Part shown: piece by piece, positions 35,604 through 44,827 of the stretch | How positions within the stretch are numbered: the first letter of the stretch is position 1 | Layout: every line of letters starts with the position of its first letter | DNA from: Polaromonas sp. SP1 | GTDB taxonomy: Bacteria > Pseudomonadota > Gammaproteobacteria > Burkholderiales > Burkholderiaceae_C | NCBI RefSeq assembly: GCF_003711205.1 | Contig: NZ_CP031013.1 | Span: forward strand, 4,443,494 to 4,507,493 | DNA: 64,000 bases | Reading direction: 5' to 3' | Translations under genes and position numbers: made by a program | Notes under the pieces: generated by a model | What the model was told of the DNA's origin: nothing | Seen by the model: the letters and a program-made list of their open reading frames with translations, nothing else | Databases searched by the model: none

Positions 35604-36377
35604 ATGAGTAACTCGCACAATATCCTGTTGAACACCGCCCATGGGCTGATGATTGTCAACAGGCATGAAATTGACCACGACTTCGGTGTAGCCAAGTCTT
35701 TGGCCGAAGACGGTGTGTACGAGCCTGAGGAATTGCGCCTTTTGACCGATGCAATCGGTTACCTAAAACCCGCGCCGGTGTTACTCGACGTAGGCGCCAA
35801 CATTGGTGTGCATACCCTCGAATTTGCCCGCCACAGCGCCCGTACTGGAGGGCAAGTGCATGCCTTCGAGGCTCAGCGTATTTTGCACGGCATGCTGTGC
35901 GGCAATGTGGCTCTGAACAATCATTTAAATGTACGCTGCCATCATGCAGCCGTCGGTGCTGAGACCGGGGAACTGGAGATGCCAGCTATCGACTATGGCC
36001 GTCCAACCAGTTTTGGCAGTATTGAGCTGGGCACCCGCAGCCAGCGCGAACCCATAGGCCAAGAGCTGCAATGGAGCGGCACCGGCGAAAAAGTTGCACT
36101 CATAACACTAGACAGTCTAGCGTTACCGCGAGTTGATTTGATCAAAATCGACGTGGAAGGCATGGAGCAGGCCGTACTTCAAGGCGCACGCCAGACTCTA
36201 CTTCGCTGCCATCCGGTGCTTAGCATCGAGCACATCAAAAGTGACGTGCTGGCCTTGCGAGAATGGCTACGCGCAATGAACTATGTTATTTACCCATTAG
36301 GGCGTATGAATTATCTATGTATTCACTCGGCGAACCCCGTGGTGAGTATGGTCGGCGTCGATGCCCTGCCAGATTAA
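35604..36377 (+). CDS. FkbM family methyltransferase
   Basis: A 257-residue SAM-dependent methyltransferase of the FkbM family. The SAM-binding motif is VLLDVGANIGVHTLEFARH, followed by QVHAFEAQRI (acidic end of strand 2), LITLDSLALPRVDLIKIDVEGMEQAVLQGARQTL (the family's DxEGxE signature) and PVLSIEHI. Many FkbM enzymes O-methylate sugars or small molecules. It precedes a TPR/GT9-like gene by 18 bases and follows a large repetitive adhesin, so modification of a surface glycan on that adhesin is plausible. The exact substrate is not known. Confidence 0.9.
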   Translation: MSNSHNILLNTAHGLMIVNRHEIDHDFGVAKSLAEDGVYEPEELRLLTDAIGYLKPAPVLLDVGANIGVHTLEFARHSARTGGQVHAFEAQRILHGMLCGNVALNNHLNVRCHHAAVGAETGELEMPAIDYGRPTSFGSIELGTRSQREPIGQELQWSGTGEKVALITLDSLALPRVDLIKIDVEGMEQAVLQGARQTLLRCHPVLSIEHIKSDVLALREWLRAMNYVIYPLGRMNYLCIHSANPVVSMVGVDALPD

Positions 36378-36395
36378 TAACAGGCAGTCTCACGC

Positions 36396-37973
36396 ATGAA
36401 AAACACGCCCGTTTACGACCCGATGGCCGGTACGCCAGATGCGCTGGCGCATGCCATCAACTGCGCCGACATCGCCCTACAAAAAGGCGACTGGTCCGCC
36501 TTGGCCATGTGGGCCGAGCGCGCCGTGCGGGCCGCGCCTGGGCACGCGATGGCATTGCAGTGGCTGGCGCACGCCTTGGACATGCAGGGTCGTTGCGGGG
36601 ATGCGCTGGTGCATTGGCAGGCAGCCGCGCACAGCGCGCCACTGGATGCCCAGGCCTGCTACAACTACGCTGTGGCACTGAGTCTAGCCGGCGAAAAAGC
36701 TGCGGCGGTGGTTCAGTACCAAGCTGCATTGCGCGCTAACCCTGACCACACCGACGCGCTCTGGAACTACAGCGAACTTTTGCGCCTGAGCGAGCATTTC
36801 GCAATGGCTGCAACCTGTCTGGAGCGGCTGCTGGCGCTCGGTCAGTACTTTAAGTGCCTACATCACCGGCTCGGGGTTTGCTACGCCGCACTTAACCACC
36901 CTGACGCCGAGGCGCAACTGCTCATGTCTGTTGCAAAAAAAGAGGATGAGCTGACGCGATGGGAACTGGCGCACTATTACTTGGCACGCCAACGTTTTTC
37001 TGAAGGTTGGGATGCATATGCAGGCCGTTTTGACGGGGAGCCTGGGCATCAACCCGTGATCCGCCATTTCTATGAACGCACCGATGGTGTGCCGCTTTGG
37101 GACGGCGCACCACTTGGCACTGCCACCCTGCTGGTGCACGGAGAGCAAGGTATAGGCGATGAGTTGATGTTTGCGTCAATCGTGCCCGACTTGCTGCAAG
37201 CGCACCCCCAGACCAAGGTAGTGCTGGCCGTTTTTCCTACCCTTCATAGGCTGTTCACCGAAAATTTTGCCGACTATCCCCAGGTAAAGGTGGTTCCGCA
37301 CTTGCGGGGCAACGTTTCAGCGCAGCTAGACTCTCTACCTGAACGGCCTGTAGCGCATCTGCCGATTGGCAATCTAGCAGCCTTGTTTCGACGTCGCGCC
37401 GAGGACTTTCCGGGGATAGCTTGGCTGCGTACCCCGGCGCACATTGACGGAGTCATTGGGCAAAAGCTTGCACTTTTGCTTCCACCAGCCCCTGGTCTGC
37501 TCACGGTTGGCCTATGCTGGGGCAGCAATCCAAGCGTACGCACCCAGCACGCGCGGCAGCGCAATATACCCGCTGACTTGCTGGCTCGCCAGCTGGCCCT
37601 ACCCACCGGCGGTATGTCGGGCGTTCGTTACGTCAGCGTGCTTAACTCCGACAGAGCTGCCGAGCTAGGTTGCGGCCCCGAATTACAGGCGCTGGATTTC
37701 AGTCCTTGGTTGACGGACATGGCAGACACCGCACAACTGCTACAGCGCTGCGACATCGTTGTGACGGTGTGCACCTCGCTGGCCCATTTGTCTGCCAGCT
37801 TGGGGCGCGAAACTTGGGTGCTGCTGCAACATCACCATGAATGGCGCTGGGCGCAGGAACGAACTGATTCGTACTGGTATCCGCAAGTTCGCCTGTTTCG
37901 CCAGGCAGAGCCCGGCGACTGGGCAGGCGTGCTGCGCGACGTAGCAGCAACCCTACGCACACGCGTGCAGTGA
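36396..37973 (+). CDS. TPR protein with GT9-like glycosyltransferase domain
   Basis: A 525-residue protein. The N-terminal half (residues ~10-230) is tetratricopeptide-like (WAERAVRAAPGHAMALQWLAHAL, then DAQACYNYAVALSLAGEKAAAVVQYQAALRANPDHTDALWNYSELL). The C-terminal half resembles heptosyltransferase/GT9 type: LLVHGEQGIGDELMFASIVPDLL, VGLCWGSNPSVRTQHARQRNI, and a nucleotide-sugar region DMADTAQLLQRCDIVVTVCTSLAHLSASLGRETWVLL. TPR-GT proteins often glycosylate proteins or surface structures in the cytoplasm. Together with the FkbM gene it forms a two-gene unit behind the adhesin. Acceptor specificity cannot be read. Confidence 0.85.
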   Translation: MKNTPVYDPMAGTPDALAHAINCADIALQKGDWSALAMWAERAVRAAPGHAMALQWLAHALDMQGRCGDALVHWQAAAHSAPLDAQACYNYAVALSLAGEKAAAVVQYQAALRANPDHTDALWNYSELLRLSEHFAMAATCLERLLALGQYFKCLHHRLGVCYAALNHPDAEAQLLMSVAKKEDELTRWELAHYYLARQRFSEGWDAYAGRFDGEPGHQPVIRHFYERTDGVPLWDGAPLGTATLLVHGEQGIGDELMFASIVPDLLQAHPQTKVVLAVFPTLHRLFTENFADYPQVKVVPHLRGNVSAQLDSLPERPVAHLPIGNLAALFRRRAEDFPGIAWLRTPAHIDGVIGQKLALLLPPAPGLLTVGLCWGSNPSVRTQHARQRNIPADLLARQLALPTGGMSGVRYVSVLNSDRAAELGCGPELQALDFSPWLTDMADTAQLLQRCDIVVTVCTSLAHLSASLGRETWVLLQHHHEWRWAQERTDSYWYPQVRLFRQAEPGDWAGVLRDVAATLRTRVQ

Positions 37974-38115
37974 TGTTTAGTCCGGATTTACATCTTAGGG
38001 CTAAATCGGTTTTGCCCTAACCAAAGTGCAAACGCGAGGTCGCACAACTTTTGCAACAACCGTCATCGGGCGGGTCGGCGTCGCCTCAATAGAGCAGTTT
38101 TGATGCAAGATTGTT

Positions 38116-38694
38116 ATGTATATGTTTAATACCAAAAAGTTAAGAAGTGCTTTTACTAGCCGGATTGTTTCAGATGACTGGAAACCGCGAGTATTGGCTG
38201 CGCTGGGCGGAGTTTCGCTACTTTCCGCATCGGTTTTTGCGCAAACACGGGCACCAGAAATAAACCCGCCCTTGGTACTTTCACGCTCTTTGGGAACTGT
38301 GCCAATTACCAGTCACGACCTGCTAGGCAATTGGGTGCTTAGCTGGCCAGAATCAGCCAGCTCCAACACAGTGTTGGTTGAAAGGGTCGAGGTATTGCCA
38401 ACCTATACCAATTTTTTCGGAAAACTGGCATCCGCTAATGAGCTTTGTCCGATGGATGGCACTGTGGTCAACAACGCGACTGTGCTTGTGGAAGCCAACA
38501 AGCCAAATGCAGCGCCAGCGCGGGTTGAGCTTCAGGCCTATGTAGGCGTCAGGATCGAGTGCCAAGCTACGCGAATCTTTATCCACGGGTTGGGCACACC
38601 AAGTCGCAAGGCAGCCATTGTTGGCCGCGCTGAGGTTACCAACAAGGCTAGTGGACGATCAGTGTTAGAACCCATTATTTTCAACCGTCAATGA
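38116..38694 (+). CDS. exported protein of unknown function
   Basis: A 192-residue protein with a long basic start (NTKKLRSAFTSRIVSDDWKPR) and a hydrophobic stretch VLAALGGVSLLSASVFAQ that ends in a good signal-peptidase site. The mature part is probably beta-rich (NWVLSWPESASSNTVLVERVEVL, PARVELQAYVGVRIECQATRIFIHGLG) with two cysteines. No family recognised. It follows the glycosyltransferase gene by 142 bases and could be a chaperone or accessory for the surface protein, but this is only positional. Confidence 0.65.
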   Translation: MYMFNTKKLRSAFTSRIVSDDWKPRVLAALGGVSLLSASVFAQTRAPEINPPLVLSRSLGTVPITSHDLLGNWVLSWPESASSNTVLVERVEVLPTYTNFFGKLASANELCPMDGTVVNNATVLVEANKPNAAPARVELQAYVGVRIECQATRIFIHGLGTPSRKAAIVGRAEVTNKASGRSVLEPIIFNRQ

Positions 38695-38919
38695 ATATAG
38701 GCAGCGCCGTCCAGCGTGTAAGAGCCTCAGACCTAGTCGGCCGAGTCCTTGAGGAACAAACAAGATTCTCCAAATGCCTGCATCGTCTTAGTTCGCATCT
38801 TGAGAGATTGACGCTGCTTTGGTCTGACCAAGGAGCATGGTGTACCGAACTTGATAAATGGGGAGCTCGTAGGCCAATACATCAACCGGCGGCGTGAAAT
38901 CTCATTTTGCAGATTTATC

Positions 38920-39401
38920 TGTTGAATTCCGTCGAAATCTGACCCACTTAGCGCAGTAATTTCCATCCCAAACTGACCCACGTAGGCACTACCCTGCTTG
39001 TTCTATAAGCAGAGGGAAATTGGGCGTGGTAGACGTGGCGACATTGAATGTCATCAGCCGTTGGACATTGAGGGATCAAATGTCCATCCGCGAGATCTCA
39101 AGGCGTACACGCCTGGGTCGCAACACAATAAAGAAGCACCTGCGATCGAAGCGAACCCAAGTACCCGCGGCGGGCCGGCTCAAGCAAGCTCGATGCCTAT
39201 GCGGAGAAGCTGGCCACTTGGCTGGGAATCGAGGTAACAAAATCGCGGAAGTTGCGACGCACTTTGAGGCAGATCCACACAGACTCAGCCTAAAAAGGAG
39301 AAAACCAGGGACTTATCCACGTTGTGAGCACCTTCTGCTCCCCAAGAGTCTGGGTCAATATTCGATGGAAAACTCAGGTCGGACTTCAGCGGAGTTCAAC
39401 A
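38920..39401 (+). mobile_element. internally deleted IS21-family element, copy 1 (482 bp)
   Basis: Ends are TGTTGAATT(C/T)C..GAA..TCTGACCC inverted repeats (38920 and 39401). After the left end comes the repeated TGACCCAC pattern and an istA start. It contains 5' istA and only the right end region; compared with copy 2 it lacks the istB tail (about 117 bp), so it is a further deletion of the same form. No target-site duplication is visible. Confidence 0.8.
39020..39180 (+). pseudogene. istA 5' fragment (IS21 transposase)
   Basis: Encodes MGVVDVATLNVISRWTLRDQ ... ISRRTRLGRNTIKKHLRS, the helix-turn-helix start of an IS21 IstA transposase, then leaves the IstA frame in the region equal to SEPSYQRRATPSK of copy 2. 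Non-functional. Confidence 0.8.
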
Positions 39402-39534
39402 CCCTTAAGTCACGATGAGTAGGAGGCGAGTCGTTGTGTAAGATCACGCCCCTCCAAACTACAGTGAGTTAATCCCAACGGAGCCTCTCTAACAAGCCAA
39501 TCAGAGTAGCCGGGATATTTTCAATACACCCAAT

Positions 39535-40446
39535 TTATTTAATTATGGGAGCAACTTGCAAATTTTTAAGGGCACTCACGAAAGCCTCCTTCACGGTTTG
39601 AACCGGCTTCCTTAATGAGCGTCCTTCAAAAGTAGCCACCATAACCCGGGTATTTATCTCAGGGGTAAAAAATCGGTAATCGTATAGCGACGGATCCTTA
39701 ACCTGACTGAGGGTATGTAGTGGCAGGATCGCATAACCAAGGCCATCAGCAACCAGATCGAGAATGAGCGGCATACAGTCAACCTCAAGCACTACATTTG
39801 GCGCCAACATAAGCGCGGCCATTTGCATTTCTATCAGCATGCGAACGTTATTTGGACGCGTGGCGATAATTAGTGGTTCTTGGCTGAGTGTTTTAAGATC
39901 CACTGAAGCAGCAGGGAATTTTTGCATTTTATTTCTGAGCCCAATAAAAACCATTGGCTCCTCAAAAACTGTTGTGAGTTGCAAGTTTGGCCGCCAAGTC
40001 GTGTGGTAGCCAATAGCAAGGTCAATCACACCAGCCTCGAGCTGCTGCATCAAAGAAAAGGAGAGCCCCTCAAGCACACATGGTTTGATCGCTGGATGGG
40101 TCCGAAACAGATCTGCGACTACAGGTCGACCTACCAGGCGCGCGAGCGTTGAAGGTAGACCAACGCGTACCGTTTCGCCGACGCGCTTACCCGAATTGCC
40201 AACCTCGCTGCGAGCAAGGTCAAGCTGTCGAAATATTGATTTTGCGTGCTCAGCTAGCACAAGCGCGGATGGCATTGGTCGAACCCCATGCCCATCCCTG
40301 TAAAAAAGAACTTGATTTAAATCCTTTTCTAATGTTCGAATTGTTCGACTAACCACAGACTGCGCAATATCAAGTGCACAAGAAGCTTTGGTGAAGCTTT
40401 GCAACTCCACTACTTTGAGAAATATTTCAAGCTTTTTGAACTCCAT
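39535..40446 (-). CDS. LysR-family transcriptional regulator
   Basis: A 303-residue LysR-type protein. N-terminal winged helix-turn-helix: MEFKKLEIFLKVVELQSFTKASCALDIAQSVVSRTIRTLEKDL. C-terminal effector domain: TVRVGLPSTLARLVGRPVVADLF, then GVIDLAIGYHTTWRPNLQL, ATRPNNVRMLIEM, and DGLGYAILPLHTLSQ. It has an unusual preference near the ligand site that does not reveal the inducer. It is alone here: flanked by an IS fragment and a gene-free stretch, with no obvious divergent target gene. Confidence 0.92.
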   Translation of the reverse strand: MEFKKLEIFLKVVELQSFTKASCALDIAQSVVSRTIRTLEKDLNQVLFYRDGHGVRPMPSALVLAEHAKSIFRQLDLARSEVGNSGKRVGETVRVGLPSTLARLVGRPVVADLFRTHPAIKPCVLEGLSFSLMQQLEAGVIDLAIGYHTTWRPNLQLTTVFEEPMVFIGLRNKMQKFPAASVDLKTLSQEPLIIATRPNNVRMLIEMQMAALMLAPNVVLEVDCMPLILDLVADGLGYAILPLHTLSQVKDPSLYDYRFFTPEINTRVMVATFEGRSLRKPVQTVKEAFVSALKNLQVAPIIK

Positions 40447-40922
40447 GAGGCAATGTAACTACCTGCAGTATTTACGGCAACCTGTAATGTATAAAACTAT
40501 GCTCGTAATGAGTATTTTGCATCACCAAACAGCCGGTAGGTTTAAACACGTGGCGCTACTATTTAGTTAGTAGGAAGACACTTTGTTTTAGAGACATCTA
40601 CCTAGCCAAACCACTTAGCTTTGTGCGATTTAAAGTCGCGCTGCCACGTGTCATGACCAACACTACACCAGCAACACAAAGTCGACCTCTACATCAAGAA
40701 GCTAGACGGCTGGCTGTAATCGAGGGCCAAAATTGGGGAAATACCGGCATGAACTAAAATAAGTCAGATGGCCACAACCTCGCGCCATCGAAACTCACTG
40801 CAATCAAACGATGAATACCCCAAGATAACCTCTGTAACACTTAGATATAAATTGACATTTTTTCTTCCGCTTCGCCTTCAAGTTGGCAATTCGAAAGAGC
40901 AAAATTCAGTTCTTGTTCATCT
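40447..40922. other. gene-free stretch, 476 bp
   Basis: AT-rich DNA between the LysR and LuxR-type genes, both on the minus strand. It should contain the LysR promoter. No gene, repeat or terminator recognised. Confidence 0.4.
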
Positions 40923-41474
40923 CTAGTTATTACGGTCAGTTATTGTAAGAAAGACTGCGTGAGCGCGATTAACTGCACCCAGATAGTCATAAATTCGAAG
41001 CAAATTAGATCGCAGCTTCGACTTGCTAATATTCAGTGCACTTGCAATCTGTTGATCGGACCTTCCCATCCTAAGAAGGCATATTATTTCCTGCTCGTGA
41101 CTGCCTAACCTGACTGATGGGGATGCCAAATTATTCAAAGCTTTACCCTTGTCAATAATTTGCTCAATCCAATCGGTCACTAAATTATGGACATGATCAT
41201 ATTCCGATTCCATATCGAGTACTGTCACATTGCTGCTGAAAATTTCTGCCAAAGGAAAATTAGATGATCGAACTAATAGCAGGACCGGAAGAGCCGCCGG
41301 AATGGTGGTAAGGTGAACTAAGTATCTTTCATCTGTCGTAACAAGCGCACACGCATCACCTTCAAAGCACTCATAATCTCTTATGCCCCAACTACGACAA
41401 CTTGGGTTGTTGCGGAAACTTTCGCGAATGCCGAGCTGCTCAAATACATTTAATCCATCTAACGCTATTATCAT
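40923..41474 (-). CDS. LuxR-type (GerE) DNA-binding regulator
   Basis: A 183-residue protein. The C-terminal 60 residues (RLGSHEQEIICLLRMGRSDQQIASALNISKSKLRSNLLRIYDYLGAVNRAHAVF) form the LuxR/GerE-type helix-turn-helix. The N-terminal 120 residues (MIIALDGLNVFEQLGIRESFRNNPSC..., with LPVLLLVRSSNFPLAEIF) only loosely resemble a receiver domain and do not show a full phosphoacceptor set. Its input may be unusual. It lies 264 bases downstream of the parvulin gene on the same strand and may control that cassette. Confidence 0.8.
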   Translation of the reverse strand: MIIALDGLNVFEQLGIRESFRNNPSCRSWGIRDYECFEGDACALVTTDERYLVHLTTIPAALPVLLLVRSSNFPLAEIFSSNVTVLDMESEYDHVHNLVTDWIEQIIDKGKALNNLASPSVRLGSHEQEIICLLRMGRSDQQIASALNISKSKLRSNLLRIYDYLGAVNRAHAVFLTITDRNN

Positions 41475-41738
41475 TTAAATAAGGAGATCTAAATATCCCA
41501 CCGCACAGTGAGTCAGCTAATCATAAATAGAAGCATTAGGGTAAAGCTTGCCGTAATCTTCAAAGACTTACTTTAAATAGTCAATTGGAACAAAGTACCT
41601 TAGAAGTTATTTCACTCTATTTTTTACTGCGCCACACAACAACTCAATAATCAGAAGCAAATTTTTCCAGTATGGAAGCAGTTGCAGGATAAAAATAAAT
41701 TCAAATTTACGTCGCGCAGTTTTCAATAGTAATAAAAC

Positions 41739-42485
41739 TTACTGCATCCCTAAAGCGAGTTTCCGGATTTTTTGAACTGCAATTTTTTTTTCGAGAGAAT
41801 CTCGCAGCTCTGATAACGTGGGCATTGCCTTGATTCGTTTATCAGTTAATTTTAAAAAATGAAATCCATAAGCTGATTGGACTGGAGGAGATATTTCGTT
41901 GATTTCAAGTTTAGATACGGTGGCAAGTATTTCTGGAACTTCAGGAATTTCTGAAAACCAGCCAATATCGCCTCCCTGACCAGCTGTAAATGGATCTTCC
42001 GACCATCTCCTAGCAACCTTTTCAAAGGCAATTTTTTTATCCAGCATTCGTTGGACACCTTGAATTTTGTCTTTACTATCAATCAGTATTTGACTAGCCC
42101 TGTACTCCAGATCGGAGAAAACCTTCTTCTCTTCAGCATACGCGACTTCAAGCTCACTTTCGGTGCTGGGATTTTTAGAAATATAGTCTTTGACATATGA
42201 ATCTATGAGCAGCGCATCTCTTTGACGGTTTAACCTCTCATTAAATTCCTTGTCATTTACTATTGCAGACATGGATGCAGCAATCAAAATCTTTTTGCGA
42301 ATAAACTGCCAATCATCCAGCGCAACGAGTTGTAGTGCAATGTCCTTTTTTGTTGCGGTTGATACGTTTGTCGATGAGGATGTATGAGGACTCGATTGTG
42401 CTAAAGCAGTGTTAATTAAGCCCATTGACCACGCCAACAAAACGAGAACAAACTTCCGAAAGAATATAAATATGGAAACTAACAT
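41739..42485 (-). CDS. exported parvulin-type peptidyl-prolyl isomerase
   Basis: A 248-residue protein with a hydrophobic signal/anchor (FVLVLLAWSMGLINTALAQ). A SurA/PrsA-like helical region is followed by a rotamase domain: EYRASQILIDSKDKIQGVQRML, FEKVARRWSEDPFTAGQGGDIGWFSE, INEISPPVQSAYGFHFLKLTDKR. This assists folding of exported proteins. It starts 65 bases after the 758-residue exported gene on the same strand, so it is likely its dedicated chaperone. Confidence 0.88.
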   Translation of the reverse strand: MLVSIFIFFRKFVLVLLAWSMGLINTALAQSSPHTSSSTNVSTATKKDIALQLVALDDWQFIRKKILIAASMSAIVNDKEFNERLNRQRDALLIDSYVKDYISKNPSTESELEVAYAEEKKVFSDLEYRASQILIDSKDKIQGVQRMLDKKIAFEKVARRWSEDPFTAGQGGDIGWFSEIPEVPEILATVSKLEINEISPPVQSAYGFHFLKLTDKRIKAMPTLSELRDSLEKKIAVQKIRKLALGMQ

Positions 42486-42550
42486 GATGGGATAGAAATT
42501 AGATTAACTTAACCGCAAATACCATATTAAATTAGCAAGACTTTTTAAAA

Positions 42551-44827
42551 TTAAGGCCTACTTTGCACTGCGTGAAATGCCACCCTTCCGTAGGTGGAAA
42601 ACGCCAGGCCCAAGTATGCTTGATTCACCAAATAAAATTGAATGCCGGCAGTGACCTTGCCGTTTTCAAAATTCCATCGGACCCCGTTGTGTAGCTGCGC
42701 ACCGCTGGTTAGCGCTAGATAGGGATAGCCTTTTGTGTCCCACCAGCTTTTGTAAGCCGTCTTAGGCTCATTTACCTGTTTGACATAATTAGGATTCATA
42801 ACAGTCATTTTGAACGCATTTACCTCACGCAAACTTACGCCGTGTCCAGCTTTTACTACATTCAATGTGCCTACTCCTAAAGCTTTCGCTATGGAATTAC
42901 CAGCCATAAGAAACTGACTGTTTAAAGACATCTCACCATTATTCGGAAGAACGGTTACGATTTTATCTAAGCCGTCTCCGGCGCGAGTAATAAGATTTTG
43001 GCCGAAGTTAGTCAACGGCTTAGAGACTGCTGGCAGTCTGGACATAAACAAGCCCCCCCACCCGCCAATGTCTCCATTGTGCTGAAGGGAAATAAAATCG
43101 ATCCGTGGTGCTGACCATTTAGCAGTATTTTCAGTAATACCTATCCGTCCTTCTAGTCCAGCCCCTAAACTTACTAGATTGTCAGGTACGATATTATCTA
43201 GATTTACACTGGCTTCAAAAGCCACAACCGAAGTTAGTTTGTTTGCTCGTGCCTCCTTGGCTATATCTGTACATCCAATTACAGGAGTACATGCCCAAAG
43301 TTGAGTTGACACTCTAAGAGCAAATCCAGCGGGAATTACGAAAGTTCCGATCGGAGTAACTATCGGAAAAGGTACTTTGTACTTGACATCTAACCTAGCG
43401 TATCCACCATGCGTCGCATTCCCAATAAAGGTCGCCGACCAATCTTTATTAATTCTTTGATTTTGGGCGTCGGCCAAATATCTACGGCGCCAGGCGGCTT
43501 CAGTTTTACTAACATAATTACCGACATCAGGGGTGGTGTCTAATGGAGAACCCTTTTTGTAGCCGAGTACTTGACGCAATGCGAGGTTGCGCACGAGACC
43601 GGAAGCATTGCGAAACAATTGATGGTATCCCTTTCGGGCTTTTTCAGCATTGGTTTTTGCAAGCGACCATTGTGCTTTAGATACTGAGTCTTCGCCTTCG
43701 GCTACATCGGGTTCCGACAGATCCGGAATCGAAGCAACGTCCGCTGAGATTAGATCAGCAAATAGTTCTTTGGTCTCTGCATCATAGTAAGGTGCAACTT
43801 CTTCATCATCTAGCTCTTCTTGACTTGGAGAATTTCCAGCTGTATTCAGAAAAGCATTTGCTGCCGTTGAAGCATATGAAGTGAAGCTAGGTTTTGTCCC
43901 GCCAGTGCCTCTTACTATATTGTTCGGTATTTTTGTTTGCCGCCAAATGTAATAAGCCTGCTCGGCAGCCATCACCCACCTGTTTTTCTTTTTACTGGCC
44001 GCGGTAACTGCTCCACTTGCACTATAACTGTTGGTGTTTAATTCCTGACTTTCATTACCACTTAGAAATTCGGTGTCTTGAAATTCAAAATCTTCACTCA
44101 TCGGATTGAAATATTTACCCCCGTATGAAAACGGTGCCATACTTTCGTCTGGCGGCAAATTCTCTCCTGGGTCGTAGTTTGAATTAGTATTTGCTTGAGT
44201 GAGACCGTAACTTTCAGTGAACGCAGAGCTTTTTGGACCTTTTGGTACCCAAGCATACATTTTGAGACCGAATGCTTTGGGATACATCAAAATAGGATCT
44301 AGCAGTGTTACCGCATGGTTAAAACATTCGTCAGCATGACTGCCTTGATATTTACACAATGACTTTAACTTTGCGTAACCATATTGTCGGCCTGAACCGT
44401 TGGTAGCTGTTCCAATTTGATCAACGGCACGTTTAAGATCTTTTCCGGGAACGGAACCATGTCGAACCTTCAAATCTGGTAGGTTGTAGTCGAATGCACC
44501 TTTGAGACAAATCTGATCCCCGGATTTCGGAAAACTACTATTGCAACTTTTCCCTTGATTTCTAGCCCTGAATAGAGATTGCTTATAGTCAAAATATGAT
44601 TTAAGTAGCTTTGGGCATGTGTCTATCACCTTAACCGTATAAGAGTCGTAACCTTTGCATTTTTTAGAGACTACAGCCGATGCCTCCATTGGGATAGCTG
44701 TAAAAAAAAATGATGAAAACACTAACAGTAAAACCCTGATGTTTTCCTGCTTCATCTGCTTGGGAATTTCGTCTCCAGTCAAAGGAGCACTACGTTTGTT
44801 TTGTTTTTTCACGATCAAATCGCTCAT
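42551..44827 (-). CDS. large exported protein of unknown family (758 aa)
   Basis: A 758-residue protein. ATG 44827 has AAGGAG 6 bases upstream, which decides the start. The N-terminal 30 residues (MSDLIVKKQNKRSAPLTGDEI) are basic, followed by a hydrophobic stretch IRVLLLVFSSFFFTAIPMEASA as an export signal. The mature part is rich in Tyr, Asn and Ser and contains several Cys (CKGYDSYTVKVIDTCPKLL, SCNSSFPKSGDQICLKG, LWACTPVIGCTDI), an acidic middle (EELDDEEVAPYYDAETKELFADL) and a beta-rich end without an outer-membrane-type terminal Phe. I recognise no family. It lies upstream of a parvulin gene and 0.9 kb from a type II secretion locus, so it may be a cell-surface or secreted protein served by both. 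Confidence 0.75.
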   Translation of the reverse strand: MSDLIVKKQNKRSAPLTGDEIPKQMKQENIRVLLLVFSSFFFTAIPMEASAVVSKKCKGYDSYTVKVIDTCPKLLKSYFDYKQSLFRARNQGKSCNSSFPKSGDQICLKGAFDYNLPDLKVRHGSVPGKDLKRAVDQIGTATNGSGRQYGYAKLKSLCKYQGSHADECFNHAVTLLDPILMYPKAFGLKMYAWVPKGPKSSAFTESYGLTQANTNSNYDPGENLPPDESMAPFSYGGKYFNPMSEDFEFQDTEFLSGNESQELNTNSYSASGAVTAASKKKNRWVMAAEQAYYIWRQTKIPNNIVRGTGGTKPSFTSYASTAANAFLNTAGNSPSQEELDDEEVAPYYDAETKELFADLISADVASIPDLSEPDVAEGEDSVSKAQWSLAKTNAEKARKGYHQLFRNASGLVRNLALRQVLGYKKGSPLDTTPDVGNYVSKTEAAWRRRYLADAQNQRINKDWSATFIGNATHGGYARLDVKYKVPFPIVTPIGTFVIPAGFALRVSTQLWACTPVIGCTDIAKEARANKLTSVVAFEASVNLDNIVPDNLVSLGAGLEGRIGITENTAKWSAPRIDFISLQHNGDIGGWGGLFMSRLPAVSKPLTNFGQNLITRAGDGLDKIVTVLPNNGEMSLNSQFLMAGNSIAKALGVGTLNVVKAGHGVSLREVNAFKMTVMNPNYVKQVNEPKTAYKSWWDTKGYPYLALTSGAQLHNGVRWNFENGKVTAGIQFYLVNQAYLGLAFSTYGRVAFHAVQSRP

